DNA of 64,000 bases from Runella aurantiaca (GCF_003339505.1 NZ_QPIW01000017.1:1-64000), one strand, 5' to 3'. Positions 38,105-46,654 are shown, numbered from the stretch's first letter. The notes: a model not told the origin generated them from the letters alone. Numbers and translations are program-made.

Positions 38105-38929
38105 TTACTGCCTCCGCCGCGTCGTTGGGAAAGGCGGTGGCGTGGTGGGTGGCGTTGGGATTTGCTTTTTGGTTTGTGCCATACTTCCCATGTTGGTCGC
38201 TAAGTTGGTGAGGTACACATTTCCCGAGCGAAACATCAAGTTGACGGCATACAGCCTATCTGAAGGTACTCCGTCAAAATGGGCGGGAATCCAGCGAGGC
38301 ATGTCCTTGATGATGTCCGCCAATTGTTGAAGCGTTACAAAAGAACTATTTTTGAACGTATGGAGCGTGGCCACGCTATCGGCTTGCACCAGCAACACAA
38401 ACGAATAAAATTCCGTGGCCGTTGGCGAAATGTCCTTCAGTTTTTTTCGAAGATACCCCTGCAAGGCATACTCTCCTCCCCGAAACATCGGCTCTCCCGA
38501 AAACTCATAAAACTCCACCTCATTTCCGTCCAAATCGTAGCAGTGCTTGTCCTTTCGCATCCCGTTGCGGTACCATTCGCGGCGCTTGATGCTGCCGTCG
38601 GGATAAAACACCTTGAACTCCCCAAACTTCTCATTGTTTTTGTAATCGGAAATCCAATACAAATCCCCATTGGGATAAAAACCCTTGGCAAACCCCTGAC
38701 GAATCCCCTCTTTATAATCCTTGAAATTGGTTTCGGTGAGCAGCCGCCCCGCTTTATCAAAAATCCGGAGCGTAGCAAAGCGCTTTTTTTTATCGTAAAA
38801 AGTCACTTCTTCGTCGTGGGTAGAAAAGCTTTTACGCTGTACGGTAGTCGCAAGGGTATCCGCTAAAAAGGCGTTGGCCTCTCCTGCCAGCAGCCAACAA
38901 AACCCTAGACAAATGATGAAGATTTTCAT
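38105..38929 (-). CDS. Secreted MORN-repeat-variant protein
   Basis: 274 residues, signal peptide 1-20 (LLAGEANA). Three to four MORN-variant (YwqK-like) repeats lie at about 55-150: GRLLTETNFKDYKEGIRQG, GFYPNGDLYWISDYKNNEK, GEFKVFYPDGSIKRREWY and GMRKDKHCYDLDGNEVEFY. They are followed by a TonB-C-like domain (about 155-250) and a proline/threonine-rich tail. Bacteroidota commonly encode such secreted MORN proteins; a role in envelope interactions is likely but unproven. It is on the opposite strand to LytTR C, with no obvious operon partner. Confidence 0.8.
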   Translation of the reverse strand: MKIFIICLGFCWLLAGEANAFLADTLATTVQRKSFSTHDEEVTFYDKKKRFATLRIFDKAGRLLTETNFKDYKEGIRQGFAKGFYPNGDLYWISDYKNNEKFGEFKVFYPDGSIKRREWYRNGMRKDKHCYDLDGNEVEFYEFSGEPMFRGGEYALQGYLRKKLKDISPTATEFYSFVLLVQADSVATLHTFKNSSFVTLQQLADIIKDMPRWIPAHFDGVPSDRLYAVNLMFRSGNVYLTNLATNMGSMAQTKKQIPTPPTTPPPFPTTRRRQ

Positions 38930-39022
38930 AGCCTTAAACGTTTACTTACGCTAAAAAAAGCAGTATAAACAACAAATTTCCCCACTAAAGTAATATAAAT
39001 TTCATAAAAAGTCAGGGCTTGT

Positions 39023-40054
39023 TTACCGCCCATATTTTTCAAAAACGGGAGAAGACGCGCGCGGTTGACGAAACAACTTCTGAAAAATGGGAACCTGTGC
39101 GGTAAACTTGATAATTCCCTCTTCCAAAGGCACTTGTGGGATAGCCAACAAATCTGCCACCTCTTTTCCCAACAAAAATCGCATCTGAGCCAACGGAAAA
39201 TTTTGCAGCGCGGGCTGAGGAGCCTGTTGTTGGAGTACCTTGGTCAGCGCTTTGGTGAGGCCGACGCCTGCCTCTGAGGCCTTAAACTGTCGGAGAAAAA
39301 TAGCGCGGTCTAAATGAAATGCTTCGCGTAGATTAAGGGGCAAAATGGATTCTTCCACCCCCAGCAACGCCCCTACTACACTCCAAAAGTGAAGAAAATC
39401 GGCTTCATCCGCTTCGGCGGCGGTGATTCCCAACTTACGAAGCCCCCGAATGACGATGTAAGAAAATGCTAGGTTGGTTCCCGCCATATCTTCCTGATTG
39501 ATAGGCACTCCCCAAGCGGGGTTCCATTGTTCGGCGTGTTTGGTAAAATACCGAATTACGGCGTGCATCAGGCGAATCTTAAGAATCCGCACCCCGTTGC
39601 GGCCGTTGCGCCAATCGCGTTCTTGCATGACACCGTACACAAATTCGCCCGTTTCTTCCAAACGCTTGAAGGTATCATTTTTGATGCGTTGCGACTGCCA
39701 AAGTACCTGCGCTCCGTCGGCGGCGGCGTAGCAGTAAGGCAGTGAATAGCAACCTAATATCAACGCAATTTGCTCGTTGTATTTCCAAAAAAACGCCATT
39801 CCCTTGTCCATTTTGGCCAAGTCGGCAAAAGCAGGAAGGCGGTTGTGTAAGGCAAAAAAAGTCTGAACAAAAGGTGGTTGTTCTTCGATAGAGAGAAGTT
39901 CGGGATTTCCTAAAAAACGCATAAATTCAGCCAATCGTGCTCTGCCACCGTCGGCGGCGAGTTGTTTTACGACGGCATCAGCGTCAGCATCTCCCACTTG
40001 ACGATACGGAGTCAGTAAGTTATTATCAAAAATTCGGGTGGAAAGTATCGGCAT
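39023..40054 (-). CDS. MpaB/DUF2236-family oxygenase-like protein
   Basis: 343 residues, no signal peptide. The helical sequence matches the MpaB'/DUF2236 family, which includes rubber (latex)-clearing haem oxygenases and fungal MpaB. Visible family blocks are RLAEFMRFLGNPELL, FKRLEETGEFVYGVM, the His-containing RLMHAVIRYFTK (candidate haem ligand), INQEDMAGTNLAFSYIVIRGLRKLG and FLHFWSVVGALLGVEESILP. The bacterial substrate is unknown. Monocistronic by appearance, with about 100 bp on each side. Confidence 0.8.
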   Translation of the reverse strand: MPILSTRIFDNNLLTPYRQVGDADADAVVKQLAADGGRARLAEFMRFLGNPELLSIEEQPPFVQTFFALHNRLPAFADLAKMDKGMAFFWKYNEQIALILGCYSLPYCYAAADGAQVLWQSQRIKNDTFKRLEETGEFVYGVMQERDWRNGRNGVRILKIRLMHAVIRYFTKHAEQWNPAWGVPINQEDMAGTNLAFSYIVIRGLRKLGITAAEADEADFLHFWSVVGALLGVEESILPLNLREAFHLDRAIFLRQFKASEAGVGLTKALTKVLQQQAPQPALQNFPLAQMRFLLGKEVADLLAIPQVPLEEGIIKFTAQVPIFQKLFRQPRASSPVFEKYGR

Positions 40055-40156
40055 CGCGAGTCAAAATATAGTCAGGAAATAGTTATCGAGCCATATCGTT
40101 GTGGTATCACCTCCCAACGCAAAGCACCACCTAACAACTCCTGCCTAATTAACGAC

Positions 40157-41149
40157 TCAAACAATAAAAGGTTTGATGACGCGGGCGTTTTGTTTTTTAA
40201 GTTCTACAAACAACCGATTGAGCATTTCTTCGTCGCGATAAATGCCGATAATCGAGCCTCCCGAACCCGTAAAAGAAGCCGAAGCACCGCAACTACGGGC
40301 GGTTTCAATCATGGCACGGTTGCGGTCGGTGATGGTCATAATCTCGGCACGGTGGTCCAGATTTTGATTGACGAGTTCGTTCAAACGGTCGTAGTTTTGC
40401 GCTTTAATTACCCCACGGCCTTCTTCGGCTACGCCTGCGATATTTTGCAGCGTACCCACCACGTGAGGCTCACCTTGCTCCCATCGCTGGCGAATATTGT
40501 TCAACACTTTTCCCGAAACCTTGCTCAGGTCCGTTTTGTAGGCAATGTATAGTTTTGGCAGCAAGCGCGGGTCAATGGGCTCGTAGTAGCCGTAGCCTTG
40601 TTTTTCAATCAAATCCCGCGAAAAATCCATGTACACGCAGCCTTCGTAGCATTGAATGACGCGATCTTGCAAACCCGCCGTAATCCCCAACTCCTCGACT
40701 TCTGCTTTTAACGCCAATGTGGGCAACAGGGGCAGCGGAATTTCTACCTTATAAAACTGCATCAACGCCCGCAAGGTAGCTACCACAATGGCACTCGACC
40801 CAGCCAAACCCACCTGACGCGGAATAGTGGTTCGGTAGCGAATGGTAAAATTTTGATTGGGCAACCGAATCGCTTCACTTTCGCAATATTCCACAAATTT
40901 CTTGATGGCCGCCTTCACCAACGGAATCCCCCCATGGTATCCCAAAGTGCTGATTGTATCGCGTAAATGGTATATATTTTTAAACACATTGGAATCCTGC
41001 GTTTGCGGCTCAATCTCCAACTCGGGCGATTCGTGCAGCGTGATGGAAGCGCCAAAATTGCGAACCGAAATAGAAATGGTTTTGCCATAATACCCATCAG
41101 AGGGGTTTCCTAAAAGCCCTGCACGGGCATAAGCACGGGTTTCAATCAT
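40157..41149 (-). CDS. GHMP kinase, glucuronokinase-like
   Basis: 331 residues from the ATG at 41149; the longer frame adds 26 residues without homology appeal. GHMP-kinase features: RAYARAGLLGNPSDGYYGKT at the start (very like plant glucuronokinase), the ATP-binding P-x3-GLAGSSA loop (PRQVGLAGSSAIV, about 110-125) and the C-terminal GASASFTGSGGSIIG motif. The expected reaction is ATP-dependent anomeric phosphorylation of a sugar or uronic acid such as glucuronate. No pyrophosphorylase gene is adjacent. It lies downstream of the M56 gene, but a terminator separates them. Confidence 0.85.
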   Translation of the reverse strand: MIETRAYARAGLLGNPSDGYYGKTISISVRNFGASITLHESPELEIEPQTQDSNVFKNIYHLRDTISTLGYHGGIPLVKAAIKKFVEYCESEAIRLPNQNFTIRYRTTIPRQVGLAGSSAIVVATLRALMQFYKVEIPLPLLPTLALKAEVEELGITAGLQDRVIQCYEGCVYMDFSRDLIEKQGYGYYEPIDPRLLPKLYIAYKTDLSKVSGKVLNNIRQRWEQGEPHVVGTLQNIAGVAEEGRGVIKAQNYDRLNELVNQNLDHRAEIMTITDRNRAMIETARSCGASASFTGSGGSIIGIYRDEEMLNRLFVELKKQNARVIKPFIV

Positions 41150-41213
41150 TTTTGTGTATTTGTCACGTATTGTCACGCTGTAAGCGCCTATTATCACCGC
41201 AAAATAACAACAA

Positions 41214-41238
41214 AAAAGCGAAGGCACTGCCTCCGCTT
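41214..41238 (-). terminator. Terminator after the M56 gene
   Basis: Minus-strand AAGCG-G-AGGC ... GCCT-T-CGCTT stem followed by TTTTTTG, 23 bp past the M56 stop at 41261. One internal mismatch. It separates the M56 gene from the kinase gene. Confidence 0.7.
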
Positions 41239-41260
41239 CTGTACTAATTTGCTGTGTGGG

Positions 41261-43552
41261 CTAGTTTTTCTTTTTTAACGTAATAATCAATACGCCTTTC
41301 TTGGTCGAGTCACCTCCGTATTTTTTAATCGAAGCTTCATCTTTTAATACTTGTACTTGGTCTATACGCTCGGGAGATATAGTTTCAAATACTTCTCTTG
41401 TAATGGGTTTGCCATCTAGAATTAAGATTGCATCTTTGATATTCGTCCCCGCCTGCTCTTTCGTTTTGGCATGTTGCTTGGTTGTGATATATACCACTCC
41501 ATTTTTTCCCTTCTCCCCGTGTATACTTGTTGCCGACTCATTTTTCAAGATACTGATATTGTCAATTTCATCGGGAGTAATTATTTTATTTAATTGTTCC
41601 TGAGTCATTTCCTTACCATCGAGGATGTAAATAGGCTCAGACTTGGGTAAACTTGTAATCTTTAAATTAGGTGTATCATCAATTAAATGAACCTGCTTTT
41701 CCGTTTTTTTCTCCAACACAAACGAAACAGGCAAACTACACTTTGCATCCACGAGCTGCCCATCTTTTAAAGCAGGATTCCAACGGGGCATTTTTGAAAT
41801 TAATCTTATGGCCTCGGCATCGGCACCAAAACCAATCCCTTTGTCTATCACAATGTCTTTGATAACTCCTTCTTTAGTAACCGTAAAACTCACCAACACA
41901 ATTCCTTCCACGTTCGCTCTAGCGGCAGCTGTGGGGTATTTTAGATTGGTGGAGAAATATTGGCTCAACGCTGGGGTTCCCCCTGGAAATTCAGGATTTT
42001 TGTCACCATTGGATAAAGTAACGGATTTTTTCTCCAATACAAACGCAATAGGCAAGTTGTACTGTACAGCTACGGCTTTCCCATTTTGTTTACCAGGATT
42101 CCATTTGGGCATATTTAGCGTTACCCGGAGGGCTTCCTCGTCACAGCCAAAACCGATACCTTTCGAGATTCTGGGGTCACGAATGTCTCCGTCTTCGCCT
42201 ACCACAAACTGCACAAACACTTTTCCCTGCACATTGGCACGTTGAGCGGCCGCAGGATACTTAATATTGCGCCCTAAATACCTTCCCAATTCGCTCATTC
42301 CGCCCGGAAACTCAGGATTTTGCTCTACTACCGTAAAAACCTCACCATTCTTTGTCAGTTTTGACTTATCCTGTTCTGCTACTGCCTCCTTTGATGGTTC
42401 ATTGCCGTACGCAACCACTACTATTTCATTTAACTCTTTTGGTTCGAGTTGCATTATTACGTTTTGCTCACTTTGCGTAACGTCTAGCACCTGCGTTTTA
42501 AACCCAACAAACGAAAACACCAACTGCTTTCCTTTGAGGACTTTAATCATATAATTCCCATCAAAGTCGGTAATTGTACCTTGTTGGGTATTTGCCACAA
42601 TAACCGCTACCCCTGGCAAGCCTTTGCCATCTTGGGTCGTTATGCGGCCTTTTACGGTAAGTTCTTCGGTCATTACCTGCTCATTATCGGGCACTTCCGA
42701 TTCTGCCCGGCGGGCAGCCACGAGCACTACTAACCCTATAATAATAGGCACTGCCAACAAATAGCGGCCCAATACCCAGCGTGAACTACGATTTTTTGTC
42801 AACATGGCGATTCTATTTTTAAGTTGAGTGGCATCAAAAAAGTTATTGGTTAAAACATTGGGCGAAACCCCAAAAGCATATCCTACCAAGGTGTGCGCAT
42901 ACTGCATTCGGTCACCGTTGGTAGCCCGCTCATCGGCAATGAACTCGTGGATTTCTTTGAGCGAGCGTTTGAAAAAAATCAGAATGGGATTGAACCACCA
43001 AAACACGTGAACCAATTCCAGCCACAACAAATCCAAACTGTGCCGCTCCTGAATATGCACCAGTTCGTGGCGCAGTACCACATCGCCGTAGGTTTCAGCG
43101 TCTTTTTGACTCACGACCAAGTAATTCAGAAACGAAAACGACGAAATAGACCCATCAACTGCCCGCACCAAAATGTATTTTCCAGCGCGTTGACGCTCCC
43201 CAGCACGGATAATTTTGAGCACTTGCCACAAACGAAAGCCCAAACGCCCGAGCATCACCAACACCCCTAACCCATATACGAGCCACAGCATTTGCTCGGT
43301 AGTCATAAAGGGGTCTTCTACGGGTTGGTACACCACCGTCGTGGGTTCAAGGCTGATTTGGGTTATCGGCAACGGCTCAGGGGCTTTCTCGGTCAACACC
43401 ACAAAGGGAGCCGCCAACGCAATCAAAAGGGCTGCTAATAGGTAAAAACGATTGAAGGTAAAATAGGTGTGTTTGCGCAGCAAAAGCCAATACAGGCCAT
43501 ACAAGGCTACCATCCCTGCACTTGCTTTGAAAAGATAAATGAACGATTCCAT
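41261..43552 (-). CDS. BlaR1-like M56 metallopeptidase fused to two TonB-C domains and plug-like repeats
   Basis: 763 residues from the ATG at 43552 (a TTG start at 43579 is possible). Domain order: N-terminal membrane helices (about 5-50, 85-105) and an M56 domain with the zinc motif HELVH (about 165, LRHELVHIQERH) and EFIADERA. A membrane helix follows (about 265-285), then a CarboxypepD_reg-like beta-domain (about 300-375). Two TonB-C-like repeats come next (about 415-510, FPGGMSELGRYLGRNIKYP; about 525-615, FPGGTPALSQYFSTNLKYP), and two plug-like repeats end the chain (PIYILDGKEMTQEQL; AILILDGKPITREVF). M56/BlaR1 proteins transmit signals by cleaving a cognate BlaI repressor, which is encoded 43 bp upstream. 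The TonB/plug region suggests the sensed event involves TonB-dependent transport. Confidence 0.9.
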   Translation of the reverse strand: MESFIYLFKASAGMVALYGLYWLLLRKHTYFTFNRFYLLAALLIALAAPFVVLTEKAPEPLPITQISLEPTTVVYQPVEDPFMTTEQMLWLVYGLGVLVMLGRLGFRLWQVLKIIRAGERQRAGKYILVRAVDGSISSFSFLNYLVVSQKDAETYGDVVLRHELVHIQERHSLDLLWLELVHVFWWFNPILIFFKRSLKEIHEFIADERATNGDRMQYAHTLVGYAFGVSPNVLTNNFFDATQLKNRIAMLTKNRSSRWVLGRYLLAVPIIIGLVVLVAARRAESEVPDNEQVMTEELTVKGRITTQDGKGLPGVAVIVANTQQGTITDFDGNYMIKVLKGKQLVFSFVGFKTQVLDVTQSEQNVIMQLEPKELNEIVVVAYGNEPSKEAVAEQDKSKLTKNGEVFTVVEQNPEFPGGMSELGRYLGRNIKYPAAAQRANVQGKVFVQFVVGEDGDIRDPRISKGIGFGCDEEALRVTLNMPKWNPGKQNGKAVAVQYNLPIAFVLEKKSVTLSNGDKNPEFPGGTPALSQYFSTNLKYPTAAARANVEGIVLVSFTVTKEGVIKDIVIDKGIGFGADAEAIRLISKMPRWNPALKDGQLVDAKCSLPVSFVLEKKTEKQVHLIDDTPNLKITSLPKSEPIYILDGKEMTQEQLNKIITPDEIDNISILKNESATSIHGEKGKNGVVYITTKQHAKTKEQAGTNIKDAILILDGKPITREVFETISPERIDQVQVLKDEASIKKYGGDSTKKGVLIITLKKKN

Positions 43553-43595
43553 GATTTTTGAAACGTTTGAAGTGGACAATTATCGAAACATCTCC

Positions 43596-43952
43596 CTAGC
43601 GTTTTAACATCTTAATGATTTCGTCGGCATCTTGAAGGCTGATGTTTTTGTCCTGCACAAAAAACGACACCAGCTCTTTCAATGAACCTTCAAAGTAATT
43701 ATCTACCAGCTTATTAGCTTCGTAGGCACGATAATCTTCCTTGCTGACAATCGGGAAATATTCGTAGGTTTTTCCGCTGATGGCGCGGTGGTCGATGAAG
43801 CCCTTTTGCTCCAAAATACGGATAAACGTAGACACAGTATTGTAGGCAGGTTTGGGCTCGGGCAAGTGTTCAATCACATCCCAGACTACCCCTTTTTCTA
43901 AATCCCACAGGATTTGCATGATTTCCTGTTCGGCTTTGGTGAGTTCTCTCAT
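43596..43952 (-). CDS. BlaI/MecI/CopY-family transcriptional repressor
   Basis: 118 residues with a winged-helix domain (LTKAEQEIMQILWDLEKGVVWDVIEHL, YNTVSTFIRILEQKGFIDHR) and a C-terminal dimerisation and protease-sensitive region (YFEGSLKELVSFFVQ). Family members repress their own operon and are inactivated by proteolysis by the partner M56 protein, here the next gene. Two palindromes 108-151 bp upstream (44061-44103) are the likely operators. A beta-lactamase target is not seen locally, so resistance need not be the role. Confidence 0.92.
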   Translation of the reverse strand: MRELTKAEQEIMQILWDLEKGVVWDVIEHLPEPKPAYNTVSTFIRILEQKGFIDHRAISGKTYEYFPIVSKEDYRAYEANKLVDNYFEGSLKELVSFFVQDKNISLQDADEIIKMLKR

Positions 43953-44060
43953 TTCGTTAAATCGTTGGTTAAAATAATTATTAAAGTAGGTAACTAACTC
44001 CCCGACCGACAGTTCAATACGGCGAATCGGGTTGATTGAGTAAAGTGAAACAAAATAACA

Positions 44061-44103
44061 ACTAAAATTTTAGTTTTACAAATTAATCAACTAATTTTTT
44101 AGT
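44061..44103. promoter_or_regulatory. Paired ACTA-N6-TAGT palindromes, probable BlaI operators
   Basis: ACTAAAATTTTAGT (44061-44074) is a perfect 14-bp palindrome. ACTAATTTTTTAGT (44090-44103) is the same apart from the central bases. Their centres are 29 bp apart, close to three helical turns. They lie upstream of the BlaI gene in the 43953-44347 non-coding stretch. Operator identity is inference from position and symmetry. Confidence 0.65.
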
Positions 44104-44200
44104 AATACTTTTACCAAAGCCGTTTTTCATCCTTCTGATAGTTGTTTAAGTAATCAAGCAAAAGAAATCGTGTGTTTTTCCAAAATGGAAATGCAGGTGC

Positions 44201-44222
44201 GCTTGGTTGCTTACAACCAAGC
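44201..44222. repeat. Hairpin GCTTGGTTG-CTTA-CAACCAAGC
   Basis: Perfect 9-bp arms with a 4-nt loop in the spacer between RidA and BlaI. No adjacent T-run. Role unknown. Confidence 0.6.
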
Positions 44223-44288
44223 ACAAGGGTTACTCACAACCCAATGCAGTTCAAACACATTAAAATTTATGCCCAAACACTTATCAAC

Positions 44289-44323
44289 TACCCGTCCGAC
44301 GGTTTGAAACCGTCAGACGGGTA
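44289..44323. repeat. Long inverted repeat TACCCGTC-GACGGTTT / AAACCGTC-GACGGGTA
   Basis: A 35-nt palindrome with one C/A mismatch in the arms and almost no loop, 25 bp after the stop of the RidA gene. It lacks a proper T-run on the minus strand but could still act as an RNA 3' end. It is followed by a second GACGGGTAC fragment at about 44325. Confidence 0.65.
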
Positions 44324-44347
44324 TAGACGGGTACAAAAAAGGGGGAT

Positions 44348-44797
44348 TTACTTCTTGCGTGGGCCACGCACGGCGATTACCGCGATTTCGAGCGCTGCTC
44401 CTCCAGGAAGATTATCAACACCAACCGTTGCGCGGGCGGGGAAGTTGCCGTTGAAGTATTTCCCATAAATTTCATTTATTTTGGCAAAGTTGGCGAGGTC
44501 TTTTACGTAAATAGTAGTGTTCACAACGTCGTCCATGGAAAGTTTGGCAGCTCCCAATACCGCTTTTATATTCTCCATGATTTGCGTGGCTTCCGCTTCA
44601 AATCCTCCTGCTACCAATTGACGTGTTTGGGGATTGAGACCGATTTGACCCGCCACAAAAACCATTCCGTTGGCTTCAATAGCTTGGCTGTATGGCCCGA
44701 TTGGCGCGGGAGCGGCGTCGGTTTTGATAACGGTTTTTTGGGCAAAGGTCAGCGTAGCCATAAAGAGGAACAGAAATGTAAAACATTTTTTTTTCAT
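44348..44797 (-). CDS. RidA (YjgF/YER057c/UK114) family protein with signal peptide
   Basis: 149 residues from the ATG at 44797. The first 19 are a typical signal peptide (KKKCFTFLFLFMATLTFAQ); the remainder is a full RidA domain: APAPIGPYSQAI, VFVAGQIGLNP, MENIKAVLGAAKLSMDDVVNTTIYVKD, NGNFPARATVGVDNLPGGAALEIAVIA. The arginine that binds enamine/imine carboxylates in active RidA is present (PARATV). RidA normally deaminates reactive enamines in the cytoplasm; this copy appears exported, so a different substrate is possible. It is divergent from the SCP2 gene, sharing a 91-bp promoter region. Confidence 0.88.
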   Translation of the reverse strand: MKKKCFTFLFLFMATLTFAQKTVIKTDAAPAPIGPYSQAIEANGMVFVAGQIGLNPQTRQLVAGGFEAEATQIMENIKAVLGAAKLSMDDVVNTTIYVKDLANFAKINEIYGKYFNGNFPARATVGVDNLPGGAALEIAVIAVRGPRKK

Positions 44798-44888
44798 AAA
44801 AATTGGAAGTGTTATTGTTTGTTGACAAATGAGTAACCTAACTTGCCCCCCAAATTCGTATTTTTCACTCTTAAAAACAACTTTCAGC

Positions 44889-45188
44889 ATGAGCCTTCAA
44901 TCACTCACTGAACAAATCAAAACCATTGTAGGAACCGACAGTGGCCTAGCTGCATCCGTCAAATTTGTCACCGACGAAGGCGTTATTGTCATCGACGCCA
45001 AGCAAGTGCCCAACGTAGTAAGCAACGAAGATGCCCCCGCCGACTGTACGCTGGAAATCTCAACAAGCGACGCCCTCGACATGCTCAGTGGCTCGCTCAA
45101 CCCGATGATGGCCTACATGAATGGCAAACTCAAAATCGACGGTGATATGGGAGTAGCCATGAAAATAGCCCAAACTTTTGGGGGATAA
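44889..45188 (+). CDS. SCP2 sterol-binding-domain protein
   Basis: 99 residues from the ATG at 44889; the longer frame adds 20 unlikely residues. A complete SCP2 fold in one domain: a hydrophobic-pocket pattern (VIVIDA, DCTLEISTSDALDMLSGSLNP) and the terminal KLKIDGDMGVAMKIAQTF helix. These proteins bind lipids or fatty acyl groups in the cytoplasm; the bacterial ligand is unknown. Convergent with the histone-like gene, with a shared terminator between. Confidence 0.87.
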   Translation: MSLQSLTEQIKTIVGTDSGLAASVKFVTDEGVIVIDAKQVPNVVSNEDAPADCTLEISTSDALDMLSGSLNPMMAYMNGKLKIDGDMGVAMKIAQTFGG

Positions 45189-45199
45189 CCCTCAAAAAC

Positions 45200-45230
45200 A
45201 AGCGGACCCGACAAATTGCCGAGTCCGCTT
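45200..45230. terminator. Bidirectional terminator between SCP2 and histone H1-like genes
   Basis: AAGCGGAC (45200-45207) pairs with GTCCGCTT (45223-45230), extended by an internal CG/CG pair after a mismatch. It is centred between two converging stop codons. Confidence 0.7.
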
Positions 45231-45254
45231 CTTAAAGTCTTTTTTCGGAATTAC

Positions 45255-45434
45255 TTATTCCTTCGTGTTTTTGGAATTCTGCACTTCAGCGCGAATAGCC
45301 TGAGCTATATTTTTAAGGTCTTGCATTCCTTTGCGCACACGTGTACCGGCAGCCTGATTACCTTTGTTGTAAAACTTATCAAAGTCTCCTTCAAGGCTCA
45401 TTACTAGATTTTTGATTTCATCAAATTTGGCCAT
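45255..45434 (-). CDS. Histone H1-like small DNA-associated protein
   Basis: 59 residues, ATG at 45434, stop TAA at 45257-45255. The sequence MAKFDEIKNLVMSLEGDFDK followed by FYNKGNQAAGTRVRKGMQDL and KNIAQAIRAEVQN is the signature of the short Bacteroidota histone H1-like family (Hc1-related), abundant and basic in its middle. It probably associates with the nucleoid; detailed function is not established. The 268-bp AT-rich region upstream (45435-45702) contains poly-A tracts and presumably its promoter. Confidence 0.88.
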   Translation of the reverse strand: MAKFDEIKNLVMSLEGDFDKFYNKGNQAAGTRVRKGMQDLKNIAQAIRAEVQNSKNTKE

Positions 45435-45702
45435 AGTGATTACAAGTTTTATGGTTATAAAAAAGTTTAAAAACGCTCAAATTCGCGTGATTTGGGCGAA
45501 ATTTAATGATTAAACCATTAAACACAAGTGGTAGCAAAAAAAAAACAATAAAAAAAATGCAATTTTTAATAAAACAAGTACAAGTAAAAAGTTAAATACC
45601 TGTAAATCAAAGCATTAACTACTTGTTACTTTTCATCTTTTTTTGGCCGATTTTTCAAAAAAATGGCCATACAAGCCCAAAAAGGGCATTTTTGAAGCTA
45701 CA

Positions 45703-46266
45703 CTACGATTTAGGAAAGCCCTCCCGCTGCATAACCCGCAGCGCCTGATTGAGATGACGCTGGTGATGAGCAATCGTGAAAAGCAGGACATCTCCCAACC
45801 GAAATTTGAGCAATGAAGTAAAAGGCGAAACCACTTTGGTATTCCAGTCGATGGTATCTGCCTTCTGTAAAACCCTCTCCAAGTCCTCGACAATTGCCTT
45901 ATAGCGGGCCAGTACTTTTTGAGTATCAAGGTGATAAGCCTTGGGTTTAAACATTCCGGGAGCAGGAATCTTGCGGGTCGATTTTGGGTCAACAAACCCC
46001 AGCATCATCCGACCGTTGAAACTCATTTCAAACGTCAAAGGCGGTTGAGCGATCGGGGGCGTGTGCTCTACTTTATAATTGAGTTGATTGACGTAGTACT
46101 GACTCACCATGTTTAAATGAACAAGGCATTCCAATATTCCCCATTGGTCAGGTGCAGGTTTCCACTGAATTTTTGCCTCGGAGAGGGATTCAAATTCCTG
46201 AGTAACCGTTTGTTTAATCTGTTGAAGCTGTTGTAATAAATCCTGACGAGTGGCAAGAACATCCAT
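45703..46266 (-). CDS. DinB-family protein
   Basis: 187 residues, four-helix DinB/YfiT-like fold. Typical metal-site histidines are H70 (ILECLVHLN) and the C-terminal pair in LFTIAHHQRHLNQAL (about 165-170). Members are diverse metal-dependent enzymes, including thiol transferases, and DNA-damage-inducible proteins; the specific activity cannot be told. 37 bp downstream of the MmcQ-like gene on the same strand, so possibly in the same operon. Confidence 0.87.
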   Translation of the reverse strand: MDVLATRQDLLQQLQQIKQTVTQEFESLSEAKIQWKPAPDQWGILECLVHLNMVSQYYVNQLNYKVEHTPPIAQPPLTFEMSFNGRMMLGFVDPKSTRKIPAPGMFKPKAYHLDTQKVLARYKAIVEDLERVLQKADTIDWNTKVVSPFTSLLKFRLGDVLLFTIAHHQRHLNQALRVMQREGFPKS

Positions 46267-46303
46267 GATAAAATAATGGTTGAGGGTGAAGGTGGCACTT
46301 GTG

Positions 46304-46654
46304 TTAAACCAACTGCTCCCTTACCTTACCGGGCAATGATTGTACCACCAAATCGTACGAATGGTCAATCCATTCGCGAAGAACCGCGTCTTTGATAGAG
46401 CCATCAATGATAACCGTATTCCAATGTTTTTTATTCATATGATACCCCGGAAGTACGCAATCGTGCTCTTCGCGCAATTGAGTCGCTTTTTCGGGGTCAC
46501 ATTTCAGATTGATACTGAACGGAGTACGGTCGAGCGTGGTCAGGGCAAATACTTTCCCCGCTACTTTGTACGCAATGGTTTCTGGTCCAAAGGGAAGTTC
46601 TTCGGTTACTCCTTTTTTAGTAAGGCAATAAGCCTGAAATGATTCTATATTCAT
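46304..46654 (-). CDS. MmcQ/YjbR-family protein
   Basis: 116 residues from the ATG at 46654, chosen because it overlaps the previous stop by ATGA and fits the family length. MmcQ/YjbR features: MNIESFQAYCLTKKGVTEELPFGPE, VFALTTLDRTPFSINLKCDPE, GYHMNKKHWNTVIIDG. The fold (CyaY-like) suggests DNA or small-molecule binding; function is unproven. Translationally coupled to the upstream 62-residue membrane protein. Confidence 0.88.
   Translation of the reverse strand: MNIESFQAYCLTKKGVTEELPFGPETIAYKVAGKVFALTTLDRTPFSINLKCDPEKATQLREEHDCVLPGYHMNKKHWNTVIIDGSIKDAVLREWIDHSYDLVVQSLPGKVREQLV

Noticed and set aside
44172-44468. 98-codon plus-strand frame
   Set aside because: Covers two inverted repeats and runs antisense into the RidA gene.
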